64,000 nt of DNA, taken from contig NZ_QMKK01000054.1 of the NCBI RefSeq assembly GCF_003287875.1, forward strand, positions 186,001 through 250,000, in the 5' to 3' direction. Source of the stretch: Martinezella tropici. Lineage in GTDB: Bacteria; Pseudomonadota; Alphaproteobacteria; Rhizobiales; Rhizobiaceae. Under the pieces are notes generated by a model. The model ran no database searches and was not told the origin of the DNA. It worked only from the letters and a program-made list of their open reading frames with translations. This document shows, one piece after another, positions 43,807-53,844 of the stretch. The first letter of the stretch is position 1. Each line of letters begins with the position of its first letter. A program made the translations under genes and the position numbers.

Positions 43807-44463
43807 TTAGCTTTGCGCTACAGGCCATCTCTTGAGAGCCTCCGTTCCAAGCTCCGTCAGTGCGTAGATGCCGCGGTCGATGCGCTCGAACCAGCCATAG
43901 ACATTATCTCTCAGAATTTGTGGGGCCTTCGGTGCTGCTTCCCGCATGTCCTTGGGGCGTTGCACGCCGTTTTCGATAGCGGCGGCGCAAGCAAGGGCCT
44001 GTTGGCGGTAGGCGGTCATGATCGGCTTGCGTGTGCTGCCGCCGAGAGCGGGATCGCCCTTGCGCCGGCGATGTTCGTCGACAAGGCGCGATCTGCGCCG
44101 CGCATTCTTGCGGGGCATCGGCGCAATGGGAGTGACGACTATATCGACTTGGTCGTTACCCGAGACAGTAAGCATGCCGAAGCCTAGCCTTCGGCAAAGA
44201 TCGCGGAACCGGCGATCGCCTTCCCGGCCCTTGCCCTTTGCCGAGACGCGGGCGGCGATCCAGACTTCGTCGCTGGCCGCTGCCCGATCGACAGCCTGCA
44301 GGATGAGCTCGAGATTGAAGCTCATCTTCAGCTCGCAGATGACGACGATGGGCGGTTCGCCGTCAGTCAGTCCCACAAGGTCGCAGCCGCCGATTTCGCC
44401 TTTCACGGCATAGCCGGCGGCTTCGAGAAATGACTTGATCGGGAGATAGAGCGCCGTTTCCAA
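43807..44463 (-). CDS. DUF2161 protein with PD-(D/E)XK nuclease-like fold
   Basis: A 218-residue protein of the DUF2161 family, often described as a PD-(D/E)XK-type phosphodiesterase. The core has GEIGGCDLVGL and VVICELKMSFNLELILQAVDR, giving the D...E-x-K residues of the nuclease motif. The middle is basic (PRKNARRRSRLVDEHRRRKG) and the C-terminal 80 residues look like a winged helix (QILRDNVYGWFERIDRGIYAL). DNA binding is likely; the biological role is unknown. No partner methylase or helicase is nearby. Confidence 0.8.
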   Translation of the reverse strand: METALYLPIKSFLEAAGYAVKGEIGGCDLVGLTDGEPPIVVICELKMSFNLELILQAVDRAAASDEVWIAARVSAKGKGREGDRRFRDLCRRLGFGMLTVSGNDQVDIVVTPIAPMPRKNARRRSRLVDEHRRRKGDPALGGSTRKPIMTAYRQQALACAAAIENGVQRPKDMREAAPKAPQILRDNVYGWFERIDRGIYALTELGTEALKRWPVAQS

Positions 44464-44496
44464 ATCCGCCTCCGGCCTTTGAATATCCGTCTTATT

Positions 44497-45399
44497 CTAT
44501 CCGATTCGGTTAACCAGAAAGTCGATAAAGGCGCGGATGCGGGCGGCCAGATGCTCATGGCCGGCATAGACGGCGTGGATATGCTCGATGTCTTCCGGAT
44601 TGAAATCGTCGAGGACGGGTACGAGCCTGCCGGCGTCGAGATCCGGCTGTACGTGGAATTGGCCGACGCGGGCAAGGCCCATCCCCGCAACGCAAAGGCT
44701 GCGAACGGTCGGGCCGTTGTTTGCCTGGAGGTTGCCTTGCACGGTTTTCACGAAATGGGCGCCGCTCTTCGGATCGCGAAAGGGCCAGCCTTCGGCAGTC
44801 GGTCGAAAGTTGAACGTGAGGCAGTTGTGGTGATCGAGCTCATCCGGCGTTGCCGGCCGGCCGTTTCGCTCGATGTAGGTGGGTGCCGCGACGATGACGC
44901 GGCGGCTGTCCATCAGTTTGCGGGCTTTGAGCGAACTATCCCGCAAGATACCGGCGCGGATGGCGACATCGGCCCGCTCGCCGACGATATCGATGACACT
45001 GTCGGTCAAGGAGATGTCGAGTTCGATCTCAGGATAGCGCCGCAGAAAATCCGGGATGATCGGCACCAGATAACAGACCCCGAAAGCGACGGAGGCGCTG
45101 ACGCGCAGCGGGCCGCGCGGCACCGTGGCGCCGCCTGATGCCACGATCCGTTCCGCTTCCTGAATATCGGCCAGGATCGTTCGTGCCTTTTCGAGATAGA
45201 TCTCTCCCTCGGGCGTCAATTGCAGGGAGCGGGTGGTACGCACCAGGAGGCGAGTGCCCAGCCGCTCTTCCAGCCGGGTGACGAGCTTGCTGACGGCCGA
45301 GGGCGAAAGACGCAGCCTGCGGCCAGCTGCGGAAAAGCTGCTGAGAGTGGCCACCTGAACGAAGACATCCATCTCGCCGACGCGATTGTCCATTTGCAA
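44497..45399 (-). CDS. LysR-family transcriptional regulator
   Basis: A 300-residue LysR regulator. The helix-turn-helix reads SFSAAGRRLRLSPSAVSKLV, followed by RLEERLGTRLLVRTTRSLQ; the rest is the periplasmic-binding-like ligand domain. It is of the PecT/DmlR-like subgroup. It diverges from the MFS transporter gene with 136 bases between, the usual layout for control of the neighbour. A TTGAATTCAA palindrome lies at 45409-45418. Confidence 0.93.
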   Translation of the reverse strand: MQMDNRVGEMDVFVQVATLSSFSAAGRRLRLSPSAVSKLVTRLEERLGTRLLVRTTRSLQLTPEGEIYLEKARTILADIQEAERIVASGGATVPRGPLRVSASVAFGVCYLVPIIPDFLRRYPEIELDISLTDSVIDIVGERADVAIRAGILRDSSLKARKLMDSRRVIVAAPTYIERNGRPATPDELDHHNCLTFNFRPTAEGWPFRDPKSGAHFVKTVQGNLQANNGPTVRSLCVAGMGLARVGQFHVQPDLDAGRLVPVLDDFNPEDIEHIHAVYAGHEHLAARIRAFIDFLVNRIG

Positions 45400-45535
45400 C
45401 TCACTCTTTTGAATTCAATTCACAGGTGTTGAGTTGATATAGCCGATTATCGTTCGAATGTCGCTACGCCATATTCTTCCCGAACAAGAACTCGCGCATC
45501 CGCAGCTGGCGGGTGCCATTTGATCGGGTGATCTC

Positions 45536-46729
45536 ATGCCTCTGGCTCTTTTTGCCTTGACGATCGCTGCCTATGCGATCGGCACAACCGAATTCGTCAT
45601 CGTCGGTCTCCTGCCCACCGTCGCAAGCGACCTTCACATCAACCTGCCGCTCGCCGGTCTCATTGTCAGTGTCTACGCGCTCGGCGTCACCTTCGGCGCG
45701 CCGATCCTGACGGCGCTTACCGGCCGCATCGAGCGCAAACCGCTGCTGCTCGGCCTGATGGCGCTGTTCATCGTCGGCAACGGCATGGCCGCCTTGAGCC
45801 CTGGCTATGCGCCGCTGCTCGTCGCGCGCGTGCTTTCGGCCTTCGCCCATGGTGTGTTCTTCTCTGTGGGATCCACCATTGCCGCCGATCTCGTGCCTGA
45901 AAACCGCCGTGCTTCCGCAATCGCCATGATGTTCATGGGCCTGACCGTTGCTATCGTCACAGGTGTTCCCCTCGGTACCTTCATCGGCCAGACTTTCGGC
46001 TGGCGCGCAACCTTCGCAGCCGTCGCGGGCCTTGGCATCATTGCCTTTGTCGCCATTCTGCTGCTTCTGCCGTCCAGCCTGAAGAAGGCGCCGCCGGCCG
46101 GCATCGGTGAACAGGTCCGCGTGCTTGCAAGCGGCCGGTTGCTGATCGTCTTTGCCATGACGGCACTCGGCTATGGCGGCACCTTCGTCGCCTTCACCTT
46201 CCTGGCGTCGATCCTGCAGGAAGTGACCGGCTTTGCCGCTTCCGCCGTCAGTCTCATTCTTGTGCTCTACGGTATCGCCATTGCCATCGGCAATGTTGTC
46301 GGCGGCCGTCTTGCCAACGGCAATCCGGTTCGTGCATTGACCTGGCTCTTTGTCGCTCAGGCTCTCGTGCTTGCTCTCTTTAGCTTTACCGCCGTCTCGC
46401 CCTGGCTTGCGATCCCGACGCTTGCGGCGCTTGGCTTCCTGTCCTTCGCCAATGTGCCCGGGCTGCAGCTCTACGTCGTCCAGCTTGCCCGGCAGGTTCG
46501 CCCCGCCGCAGTCGATGTCGCCTCGGCGCTCAATATCGCCGCCTTCAATCTCGGCATTGCCGCCGGAGCCTGGATCGGTGGGCTGGTGGTGGAATCCTCG
46601 CTTGGCCTTAGCGCCACGCCTTGGGTCGGCGCGATCCTGGTCGTCGCGGCTCTGGTGCTGACCCTGTGGAGCGGTGCGCTCGACCGCCGCTCGGCTTCCG
46701 CGGCGCAGGCCGTCTCCTGCGCCGCCTGA
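45536..46729 (+). CDS. MFS transporter (AraJ/sugar efflux-like)
   Basis: A 397-residue major facilitator with 12 predicted helices. The N-terminus AAYAIGTTEFVIVGLLPTVA and the loop TALTGRIERKPLL are typical of the DHA1 drug/arabinose efflux group (AraJ, YdhP). Such pumps export sugars, nucleosides or drugs. An aldo/keto reductase follows after 27 bases, so both are probably one operon, regulated by the divergent LysR gene. Confidence 0.92.
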   Translation: MPLALFALTIAAYAIGTTEFVIVGLLPTVASDLHINLPLAGLIVSVYALGVTFGAPILTALTGRIERKPLLLGLMALFIVGNGMAALSPGYAPLLVARVLSAFAHGVFFSVGSTIAADLVPENRRASAIAMMFMGLTVAIVTGVPLGTFIGQTFGWRATFAAVAGLGIIAFVAILLLLPSSLKKAPPAGIGEQVRVLASGRLLIVFAMTALGYGGTFVAFTFLASILQEVTGFAASAVSLILVLYGIAIAIGNVVGGRLANGNPVRALTWLFVAQALVLALFSFTAVSPWLAIPTLAALGFLSFANVPGLQLYVVQLARQVRPAAVDVASALNIAAFNLGIAAGAWIGGLVVESSLGLSATPWVGAILVVAALVLTLWSGALDRRSASAAQAVSCAA

Positions 46730-46756
46730 TCAAAACCCGTACCGAAAGGATCATTC

Positions 46757-47587
46757 ATGAAAATCGTCAGCGCCAATGGCGCATCCATTCCCGCCCTGGG
46801 TTTCGGCACCTTCCGTATGCCGGGGCCTGATACGGAACGCATGGTCGCGCATGTTCTGGGCAATGGCTATCGTCACATCGATACCGCCCAGATCTATGGC
46901 AACGAGGCCGACGTCGGCAATGGCATCCTTCGTTCGGGCATTGCTCGCGGCGACTTGTTCCTGATCACCAAGGTCTGGGTCGAAAATTATCGGCACGATG
47001 CTTTCATTGCCTCGGTGGATGAAAGCCTGAAGAAGCTGAAGACCGATTATGTCGATCTCCTGCTTCTACACTGGCCAAACGACGCGGTACCTCTGGCCGA
47101 GCAGATTGCCGCATTGAACGAGGTCGCAAAGGCAGGCAAAGTTCGCCATATCGGCGTGTCCAACTTCAACCGTGCCCTGATGCGCGAGGCGGTGCGGCTC
47201 AGCGACCTGCCGCTCGTCACCAACCAAGTCGAATATCATCCCTATCTCGACCAGTCGCCCATCCTCGAGGTCGCCGCCAGCCTCGGCATGTCGGTGACCG
47301 CCTATTACGCCATGGCGGATGGCAAGGTGCTTTCCGATCCGATGCTGAAGGACATCGCCGTCAGGCACGGCAAATCGATCGCCCAGATCGTTCTGCGCTG
47401 GATCGTGCAGCAGGGGTTGATCGTCCTTTCCAAGACTGTGTCGGAAGACCGTGCGGCGGAAAATGCCGCCATCTTCGACTTTGCGCTTTCACAGGATGAG
47501 ATGGCTGCGATCCATGCTCTCGCGCAGCCGAACGGGCGTATCGTCAGCCCTGACGGCCTGGCGCCGGTCTGGGACGAAGCGACTTAA
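46757..47587 (+). CDS. Aldo/keto reductase (DkgB-like)
   Basis: A 276-residue NADPH-dependent reductase. The tetrad is complete: Asp and Tyr in HIDTAQIYGNEADVG, Lys in LITKVWVEN, His in LLLHWPND. IGVSNFNRALM and IVLSKTVSEDR are the usual later motifs. It resembles 2,5-diketo-D-gluconate/methylglyoxal reductases. It follows the MFS gene in the same operon and has a strong terminator after it. Confidence 0.93.
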   Translation: MKIVSANGASIPALGFGTFRMPGPDTERMVAHVLGNGYRHIDTAQIYGNEADVGNGILRSGIARGDLFLITKVWVENYRHDAFIASVDESLKKLKTDYVDLLLLHWPNDAVPLAEQIAALNEVAKAGKVRHIGVSNFNRALMREAVRLSDLPLVTNQVEYHPYLDQSPILEVAASLGMSVTAYYAMADGKVLSDPMLKDIAVRHGKSIAQIVLRWIVQQGLIVLSKTVSEDRAAENAAIFDFALSQDEMAAIHALAQPNGRIVSPDGLAPVWDEAT

Positions 47588-47608
47588 TATTGATGGTTCA
47601 GCGAACAA

Positions 47609-47634
47609 GGGAGCCGCTCAGCGGCTCCCTTTTT
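47609..47634. terminator. Strong intrinsic terminator
   Basis: GGGAGCCGC and GCGGCTCCC pair perfectly around TCA, flanked by AA and followed by TTTTT. It ends the MFS/reductase unit, and by symmetry (AA upstream) may also serve the converging GH94 gene. Confidence 0.9.
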
Positions 47635-47646
47635 GCGTTTGCTGGC

Positions 47647-50600
47647 TCAAGCCTTGAAGTCCAGCTCGACCTCGCAGGCGCCGATCGAGGCTGGCAACAG
47701 CGGCTTGAGGCTGCGCTGGCCGAATTGCCGCTTGAAGCCGAAGACATTGCCGATCAGGCTCTTGGTGTAGAGACCGGGACCACTCGAATAGGTGCGCCAG
47801 CCGCCGTCGACGGCGATATCGCCCGCCTTGACGCGCGCCCATTCCGCAGATGCCTGATAGCGGTCGTCGAAGGCCGCATCGCTGCTGCTGAAATAAGTGT
47901 TGCGCTGGCGCAGCGACGCATGCTCCACCCGACCGCTGACGGCGATCGGGTTGGCGAGCGCCAGCGCCTGCCATACGGCCTCCGCGTCGTCGTCGAGGGC
48001 AAGGGCCTCGCAGTAGCGCAGATGCGCATGCACATACATGAGCCCGATCTCGCGACCGAAGAAGGACGAGGATTCGGCGCGACGGAAGAGCTTTTCCGGA
48101 CCGCCTGAATAGGTTGCCGGCTTTTCCATCAATCGGACGCCATCCGGGAACAGCAGGTTCTCGCGGATGATCTTCATGTGGGCGTGGCGCTGATCGGGCG
48201 TGAACAGGCCGCCGATCATCGGCTGCGTCATCGCGATCAGCGAATAATGCAGGCCGGTGCGCGTATCCTCCGGATGCAGCAGCAATTCGACACCGTCATG
48301 GCTCGGATCGAAGACGCCGTAGCCGGCGACGATGCCGTCGCGCATCAGAAGCCGGTTGAAATCGGCGCGCATGGCAACGGCGGTCGCCTGCAGCGACTGC
48401 GCTTCCTCATTGCGGCTGGCGAGCGTCAGGATGTTGGCATAGCGCACAAGCTGTTCATACAGAAGTGAAACAGTCCAGCTGCTGACCATCCAATCCCGCA
48501 GATGCGGGTCGGCCGGCTGCAGGCTGTCGTTCCAGTCGCCTTCGCCGTAGCGGATGAGGCTCGTGCCCGGCACGAAGCGGCTGCGCACCGTCTCCAGCAA
48601 TTTCTCGACGTGATCGGAGATCGTCGCACGTTCCGACGTCAGCTGCATCGTGTCGTCGGCGCGCCACGGCACCGTTTTGGTAAGGAAGGTGAGGTCGCCG
48701 GTCGCTTCGATATAATCGCAGAGCGCCTTCAGCGGCCAGACGACGATATCGCCATGCGCCTCGCCGGCGCGGATATTGGCATAGGGCTCCAGCATGAACC
48801 ATTGCGGCCAGTCGCCGCGATCGCGGTACTGCTCGGAAAAGAGCGTCAAAAGGATCTGCCGGACCTCTTCGTCATGCTCGTAGGCAAGCAGGAATTCGAT
48901 CGGCCCCTGGCAGACGTCGCGCGTTCCCCAGGCAGCCCCCGTATATTGTTCCAGTCCATGCGGCACGCTCAAATGCACGATCGCATCACGCGCGATCCAG
49001 GGCAGCATGACGGCCTGCGCCGCCACATCGCGGCCATCGCCTTCGATGCGTGCGCCCCGCGTCACATGGCTCCAGAAGCGGCGCGCCGGCGCCAGCATCT
49101 CTTCACTGTCGACACCGGCGCTGTAGCGCGCGGCAAGAGCTTCCGCCGCATCCGGATCGGTCATCGAGCCCGTAACGGCAAAGCGCAATTCCTTCGTCGG
49201 ATGCGATTTCAGCGCGATGAACGGGCCATTGCGGGTGGTGCCGTCGGTGTAAAGCAGCTCGTCGCCGCCGATGGTCTCGAGGGCGTCCGGTGTCGAGGTG
49301 ACGAGATGATAACCCGCTTTCGGGTACCGATCCCAGAGCCAGGACGGCTGCGGCCGGAAGGAAACGCGCTTGGCGGCCGCATCGACTGCGATATTCGCCA
49401 CGGCTTCATAGTCACGCTCGCCGAGAACGATATGGCCGAAGACGAGGAAACGGCAGGCTTCGCCCTCCACCGAAACGCTCCATTGCATCGCCGGGTCGTC
49501 GCCGGAGGCGATTGCCGATACAGTGATGGTTCGACCGGGGAGCTTGTAGATCCACTTGGTATCGCTGAGCCCCATCTCGAAGGCGGCGGACACGCCGAGC
49601 AGGCGCCAGCCATCGCCGAGATCAACGAGGATGCGCAGGCCGCTCGACCGGGTCAGGTTGTAGGGATCGCGCGAGACCGAGAACAGCTTGTGGAAGGAGG
49701 TGTTGCCGATGGTCAGCTGTGCGGCGAAGATGCCCTGCATCCAGCAGGTGGCAGCCAGCGTCTGGTCATCGAGCAGCATATTCTGGCCGCTGCGAACGAT
49801 GGCGCCGTGGCGACGCGCCACCAGGCGTTCTTTTTCCTGGAGCACGATGTGCCTGTTGTGCGGTCCATCCGGCACGAAGAATGAGAGCAGCTTTCCGTCG
49901 GCATGTTCTTCGAGCATGCGCCTGGGATAGAGCTCATCGATCGCGGCCTGATCCAGGCCGCCGCTTTCCGCAAGCGGCGCATCCTGCACGAGGCTGCGTA
50001 CCGATTGGGCGGCAGCAATCGTGTCGATCGCCAATTCGCCCTGAAGTTTCGGCAGGCCATCGAGATGGGCAAGATCGGCATCGCTGGAAGCGGTCGGATG
50101 ATCGGCGATGAAGAGGCCGAAGAAGGTCGTGGTGGTTGATGCACCTGCTGTGAGCGAAAGCGGCTTCGACTGGATCGCCGGGCAGGCGACCTCATGCTGG
50201 CGGCGCGCGCTGGGCAGGCTGGTGCCGAAATCCGGCACCATGACGCCATCGTCGCCCTTCGATGGCACGAGGAGCTGGATTGCATCGGTCGCGTAAGCCG
50301 CGGCACCCTCGATGCAACCCTGTGCGAGCCAAGGATTTCGCCCGCCGCCCTGCTTAAGATTTTGTCGATTCATGATGACAGGACCGAAGGCGGCATGGGT
50401 GGCGATGTGATGGTCGATATATTGCGAGGCATAGGCCTCGCTGTTCATCAGGAAGCCGCGATCGCCGAGGCCGACATCCTGAACGAGAACGAGGTCGGCT
50501 GAAAGTGTCGCGTTAGTGCTGTTTTCCAGCGAAACTTGCCAGAACCATGCGGTCTCGCTCGGGTGCAGCCGCAGACTGACCGTGTGTCGTACGCCTTCCG

Positions 50601-50907
50601 TCTCTCCGCTCCAGGAAAAACCGTTTCTGCCATGGCCGAATTGTACGGCAGCCTTCGGACCGACGATTTCAGCCGTTACCGGCTTGGCGCCACCGATGCG
50701 CAGAAAGAGCCGGCCGATGCCGCCATAGACGGGCGAACCGAGCACCTGGTTGATCATTATGCCGCCCTGCTGGTCGGCAAAGTCGATCGAAAACAGCGTG
50801 CCGTTCGGCAGGGCGGAAGCCGAAAGACCGGCGGTGTTGCCGAGTGTGATGAGGCCAAGTTCTTCGCGGCGGGGCGTTTGAAAGCTGCGATTGGTGTCCG
50901 AGGACAT
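47647..50907 (-). CDS. GH94-family glycoside phosphorylase, large soluble form
   Basis: A 1086-residue protein without membrane helices or signal peptide, so cytoplasmic. The GH94 catalytic acid is Asp791 in RYGEGDWNDSL, and nearby WMVSSWTVSLLYEQ is typical. The N-terminal half holds GH94-type beta-sandwich domains (GGIMINQVLGSPVYGGIGRL). Size and the lack of the large membrane glycosyltransferase part of cyclic glucan synthase NdvB suggest the 1,2-beta-oligoglucan phosphorylase group. In a rhizobium that makes cyclic beta-1,2-glucan this would recover glucose 1-phosphate. The exact sugar linkage is inference. A GH2 gene lies upstream in the same direction. Confidence 0.85.
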   Translation of the reverse strand: MSSDTNRSFQTPRREELGLITLGNTAGLSASALPNGTLFSIDFADQQGGIMINQVLGSPVYGGIGRLFLRIGGAKPVTAEIVGPKAAVQFGHGRNGFSWSGETEGVRHTVSLRLHPSETAWFWQVSLENSTNATLSADLVLVQDVGLGDRGFLMNSEAYASQYIDHHIATHAAFGPVIMNRQNLKQGGGRNPWLAQGCIEGAAAYATDAIQLLVPSKGDDGVMVPDFGTSLPSARRQHEVACPAIQSKPLSLTAGASTTTTFFGLFIADHPTASSDADLAHLDGLPKLQGELAIDTIAAAQSVRSLVQDAPLAESGGLDQAAIDELYPRRMLEEHADGKLLSFFVPDGPHNRHIVLQEKERLVARRHGAIVRSGQNMLLDDQTLAATCWMQGIFAAQLTIGNTSFHKLFSVSRDPYNLTRSSGLRILVDLGDGWRLLGVSAAFEMGLSDTKWIYKLPGRTITVSAIASGDDPAMQWSVSVEGEACRFLVFGHIVLGERDYEAVANIAVDAAAKRVSFRPQPSWLWDRYPKAGYHLVTSTPDALETIGGDELLYTDGTTRNGPFIALKSHPTKELRFAVTGSMTDPDAAEALAARYSAGVDSEEMLAPARRFWSHVTRGARIEGDGRDVAAQAVMLPWIARDAIVHLSVPHGLEQYTGAAWGTRDVCQGPIEFLLAYEHDEEVRQILLTLFSEQYRDRGDWPQWFMLEPYANIRAGEAHGDIVVWPLKALCDYIEATGDLTFLTKTVPWRADDTMQLTSERATISDHVEKLLETVRSRFVPGTSLIRYGEGDWNDSLQPADPHLRDWMVSSWTVSLLYEQLVRYANILTLASRNEEAQSLQATAVAMRADFNRLLMRDGIVAGYGVFDPSHDGVELLLHPEDTRTGLHYSLIAMTQPMIGGLFTPDQRHAHMKIIRENLLFPDGVRLMEKPATYSGGPEKLFRRAESSSFFGREIGLMYVHAHLRYCEALALDDDAEAVWQALALANPIAVSGRVEHASLRQRNTYFSSSDAAFDDRYQASAEWARVKAGDIAVDGGWRTYSSGPGLYTKSLIGNVFGFKRQFGQRSLKPLLPASIGACEVELDFKA

Positions 50908-51082
50908 AAGCGTGATCTCACTGATTCATGGATCGGATGAGGGGCACTAGATCACAAGGCGCCGCCCGATCATAGGAGGCAATTCGCCATTCACCAGCGC
51001 AATCTTTTGTGACGGTATACGGAAAATATAGGCCTCGATCCGACGCAATGCGCCGGGTATTTCCGTGAGAGAGTACCCGGTG

Positions 51083-53551
51083 TCAGTGGTGCGCGCGCTC
51101 CGCAACCTGGTTGGCCGTGCGGATAACAGCCGAAAGATCGGCGTCGTCGAAGGCTTCCTTGGAAATGCCTTTGACCCTGAACGTTCTGCTTTCGCCGGGC
51201 GCGAGATTGACCAGCATGTCGTCGACTTCGGCATTCGGGCTGATGCGATCGACGAACAGGCAGACATCGCGCAGGAAGGACTGCGCCGTGATGGTGACAG
51301 CAATGCCGTCCGTCGTCTGGACGCTCTCGATGTCGAAGCGGGGCTGCGGATATTGCAGCTGCATGTCCTTCTCGAAGAACCACCAGGCTTCCGCATCGCC
51401 GAGGCGGGCACGCAGATATTCGCGGCGCGGATCGCCAGCGGTCGCGAGCTCGGTCGGGATCTCGATATCGGTATTCTCAAAGCGATCGCACAGGATGCGC
51501 CAGACGTGGTGACGGGCGAGCAGCCTGCCGGTGAAATCGAAACGCTCGACCGTGAAAGGCACGCGCCAGAACAGGGTCGCATCATTGACGGCAATGGCGG
51601 CCAGCCGATCGCCGCGAGGCTGGATGGTGAGCAGATGCGGCGCATAGCTATGCTTCAAGGCATACCAGAGCGGCTTCTTCCGGCCGGCGCCGTCGATAGC
51701 CGCCCAGGAGGTGACCGGCCAGCAATCGTTGAGCTGCCAGACGATGGTGCCCATGCAGGTCGGCCGATGCGAGCGCATGTGGTCGATGCCGTAGCTGATC
51801 GCGCGTGCCTGGTTGAGTTGCGTAACGAAGAGCCAGTTGTCGAAGTTTTCCGGGTGGGGGAACCAGCCCTCCAACCCCTGTAGAAGCTTGTCATTGCCGC
51901 CGGTTGCCTTCTGGTGATGCAGGACCGCGGGAGAGGCCGGCGCAGGGTCCTTTTCGCGCATGGATTGGGCAAGCGTTGCGAAGGTCGGCGGTGCCTGCCA
52001 GCCGAATTCGGAGCAGAAGCGCGGGATATAGTTGCGGTAGGTTTCGTAGCCCACCTCGTTCCAGACATCCCATATGTGCTTGCAACCATGCTCGTCCGCG
52101 TTCGGCGCGATTTCCATGGAGCCGGAATAGGGGCTGCCTGGCCAATAGGGTCGGGTCGGATCGATCTCGGCCACCACCTTCGGCAGGAGGTCGAGGTAGT
52201 AGCCGGCACCCCATGGGCGATTGCCGAGCACGTCCTGCCAGCCCCAGTCGAAATAGCCCCAGATATTCTCGTTATTGCCGTTCCAGATCACCAGCGAGGC
52301 GTAAGGCATAAGCCTTGTAATCGCCTCGCGCGCCTCCGCCTCGATCTCACTGTGGACCGGCTCTTCTTCGGGATAGGTGGCGCAGGCAAACAGGAAATCC
52401 TGCCAGACCATGACGCCGGCAGCATCGCATTCCTCGTAGAACGTGTCGGTCTCATAAATGCCGCCGCCCCAGACGCGCAGCATGTTCATATTGGCGTCGC
52501 GGGCCTGAGCGATCCGCTCGCGATAGCGTTCGCGCGTCACGCGCGGCAGGAAGCAATCGTCGGGGATCCAGTTGGCGCCGCGGGCAAAGACCGGCACGTC
52601 GTTGACGACGAGGGTGAAGGCGGAGCCGATCTCGTCCGGTGTCGTATCCAGCCGCACGGAGCGGAAGCCGACGCGCCGCTTCCAGCCGTCAAGCGCCGCA
52701 CCGTCCGAGCCAAGCAGCTGCAGGTCGAGATCGTAAAGCGGCTGACCGCCCATGCCATGCGGCCACCAGACCTGCGGGTTGTCGATCCGGCATTCGATCA
52801 GCGCATGGGTCTCGCCTTGCGCGACGCGGACCTCCACGCGCTTGCCGCCGATGGAGAGCACGAGGGCCGCGCTGTCCGTGCCCTTGTCGGCCCATTCGAT
52901 TTCGACATGCAGGCGCGCGACGCCCTGGCTGCCTTGCAGGGTGATTTCCGGCCGGATGCTGCCGAGGCGCGCCTTCGACCAGCTCTCGATGACAACAGGT
53001 TTCCAGATGCCAGCGGTGACAACGGTCGGACCCCAGTCCCAGCCGAAGTTGCAGGCCATCTTGCGGATGAGATTGCTCGGGCCGGGATAATTCTGGGGGA
53101 TATCGGCGGCGCTGCCCAGCCGCTTGCGGACTTCCTCGCCATGTTCATAGGCGGATTGGAAATCGACGATCAGCTCATTACGGCCGCTTTTCAGCTGATT
53201 GCCGATATCGAAGCGGTAGCTGCGATGCATGTTGCGGGTTTCGCCAAGCAAACTGCCGTTCAGTTCCAGGCGTGCCGCCGTGTCGAGGCCGAGGCAGGAA
53301 AGATCAATGCGCTCGGCGTCTTCGCCATCCCAGTCGAAGGCCAGACGATAGCGCCAGGCGGAACGCCCAATCCAGTCCTGCGAGATTTCGTTGACGTCGA
53401 GATAGGGATCGGTGATCAGCTGCGCCGCCATCAGGTCGAGATGCACATTGCCCGGCACGGCGGCGGGAACCGAATTGGGCAAGGCCGGTGCGCTGGAGGG
53501 TGCGCGAAGGCGCGAGAGGGTCCAGCCGGTGTCGAGCGTCTGTCTTTTCAT
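51083..53551 (-). CDS. Beta-mannosidase-like GH2 glycoside hydrolase
   Basis: An 822-residue GH2 enzyme. The N-terminal sugar-binding domain has AAVPGNVHLDLMAAQLI and IGRSAWRYRLAF, and PSNLIRKMACNFGWDWGP is specific to the beta-mannosidase group. The acid/base is Glu428 in WNGNNENIWG and the nucleophile Glu515 in FCSEFGWQ. No signal peptide is seen, so it is cytoplasmic. It lies 175 bases upstream of the GH94 gene on the same strand, suggesting a shared oligosaccharide pathway. No sugar transporter is adjacent. Confidence 0.92.
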   Translation of the reverse strand: MKRQTLDTGWTLSRLRAPSSAPALPNSVPAAVPGNVHLDLMAAQLITDPYLDVNEISQDWIGRSAWRYRLAFDWDGEDAERIDLSCLGLDTAARLELNGSLLGETRNMHRSYRFDIGNQLKSGRNELIVDFQSAYEHGEEVRKRLGSAADIPQNYPGPSNLIRKMACNFGWDWGPTVVTAGIWKPVVIESWSKARLGSIRPEITLQGSQGVARLHVEIEWADKGTDSAALVLSIGGKRVEVRVAQGETHALIECRIDNPQVWWPHGMGGQPLYDLDLQLLGSDGAALDGWKRRVGFRSVRLDTTPDEIGSAFTLVVNDVPVFARGANWIPDDCFLPRVTRERYRERIAQARDANMNMLRVWGGGIYETDTFYEECDAAGVMVWQDFLFACATYPEEEPVHSEIEAEAREAITRLMPYASLVIWNGNNENIWGYFDWGWQDVLGNRPWGAGYYLDLLPKVVAEIDPTRPYWPGSPYSGSMEIAPNADEHGCKHIWDVWNEVGYETYRNYIPRFCSEFGWQAPPTFATLAQSMREKDPAPASPAVLHHQKATGGNDKLLQGLEGWFPHPENFDNWLFVTQLNQARAISYGIDHMRSHRPTCMGTIVWQLNDCWPVTSWAAIDGAGRKKPLWYALKHSYAPHLLTIQPRGDRLAAIAVNDATLFWRVPFTVERFDFTGRLLARHHVWRILCDRFENTDIEIPTELATAGDPRREYLRARLGDAEAWWFFEKDMQLQYPQPRFDIESVQTTDGIAVTITAQSFLRDVCLFVDRISPNAEVDDMLVNLAPGESRTFRVKGISKEAFDDADLSAVIRTANQVAERAHH

Positions 53552-53844
53552 GGCATGCGTCCGTTATGAAATGGATGTCTCAAACAGCCTTTGGCGTGAT
53601 GAATTGCCGGCCTGCCTGCGGATGGCGGTTCATGCGATAGACGTAGGCGATTCGGTTGCGTTGTATCAACGCCTTGGTGATCCCGCTGTGTTCAATGTAG
53701 GCGCCGCCCATGACGTTGCGAGAGTACTGCCCCTTCATGAGCCGCTTCAACAATGGCCGCAGAATGCCGTAGGTTCACCGGTGAAGCAGATTGAGACGTC
53801 AACGAGCTTGAAGATACGCGTCTGCGATACTGGGCGGCGGGCGG

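Noticed and set aside
51914..53569. A 551-codon frame antisense to the beta-mannosidase, and similar long frames opposite the GGDEF-EAL and kynureninase genes
   Set aside because: All are shadows of well-supported genes caused by high GC in third codon positions.
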